From the NCBI GenBank assembly GCA_916720285.1, contig CAKAQP010000046.1:1-13500 (forward strand): DNA of 13,500 bases, read 5' to 3'. This DNA is from an uncultured Lachnoanaerobaculum sp. Its GTDB lineage: Bacteria; Bacillota; Clostridia; Lachnospirales; Lachnospiraceae. Position 1 is the stretch's first letter, and every line of letters begins with the position of its first letter. Below are positions 13,476-13,500 of the stretch, in pieces. The notes beneath the pieces were generated by a model. It did not search any database. It saw only the letters and a list, made by a program, of their open reading frames with translations, and was not told the origin of the DNA. The translations under genes were made by a program, and so were the position numbers.

Positions 13476-13500
13476 AGTATTAATTGTTGAAGATGAAGAT
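13468..13500 (+). CDS. Response regulator, 5' end only
   Basis: Eleven codons are visible, MNKVLIVEDED, the first strand of a receiver domain with the acidic residues that bind Mg2+. The ATG overlaps the end of the kinase gene by eight bases, with GGAG seven bases upstream. Partners of YesM-type kinases usually carry an AraC-type DNA-binding domain, but that part lies beyond the window, so the output domain is unseen. Confidence 0.9.
   Translation, partial: MNKVLIVEDED

Noticed and set aside
1..13500. Mobile element, phage, CRISPR or defence system
   Set aside because: No transposase, integrase, terminal repeats, repeat-spacer array or defence-type gene is present. tRNA genes are natural integration sites, but no duplicated tRNA end is seen.

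Overview
The window looks like chromosome of a low-GC anaerobic Firmicute, most likely a Clostridia member near Lachnospiraceae. This rests on the AT-rich, U-tailed terminators, the GGAGG-type ribosome binding sites, three tRNA genes that lack an encoded CCA end, and proteins typical of that group: a clostridial L,D-transpeptidase, a bifunctional BirA, a cysteine-free Rrf2 regulator, and a YesM/LytS-type kinase beside an ABC operon. The family placement is inference from protein style; no search was run. I see no insertion sequence, phage gene, CRISPR array or attachment site.

Layout. (1) 1-121: tRNA-Lys(CUU) on the minus strand, with its own promoter and terminator. (2) 268-1331: a monocistronic LysR-family regulator on the plus strand, with a good promoter and a terminator shared with the converging operon. 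(3) 2622-1330, minus: a three-gene operon of two different GNAT acetyltransferases (4-base overlap) and an unrecognised 109-aa protein. (4) 5176-2684, minus: an operon of an unknown lipoprotein, queA (queuosine synthesis) and an exported L,D-transpeptidase, closed by a strong terminator. (5) 5274-6411, plus: tRNA-Arg(CCG) followed after only 30 bases by birA, probably on one transcript. (6) 6421-6563, minus: tRNA-Thr(GGU) with promoter and terminator. (7) 6606-6746: a gene-free stretch holding a free-standing terminator and back-to-back promoters, which suggests a small RNA of about 70 nt. (8) 6778-7683, plus: a 91-aa minimal GNAT, then an Rrf2/CymR-like repressor with an inverted repeat across its own promoter and tandem terminators behind it. 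(9) 7698 to the right edge, plus: lipoprotein solute receptor, ABC ATPase, double-length permease, sensor kinase and the first codons of a response regulator.

The right-hand operon is the most interesting unit. Its transporter belongs to the family usually called ferric-iron transporters. The receptor, however, has no tyrosine pair where iron-binding relatives carry it, and the operon includes its own extracellular-sensing two-component system. Known systems with that combination (AfuABC, PgtABC and HptRSA) handle phosphorylated organic compounds, so a sugar-phosphate or related organic phosphate is a better guess than iron. The remainder is mostly housekeeping (tRNAs, queA, birA) mixed with regulators and small accessory enzymes.
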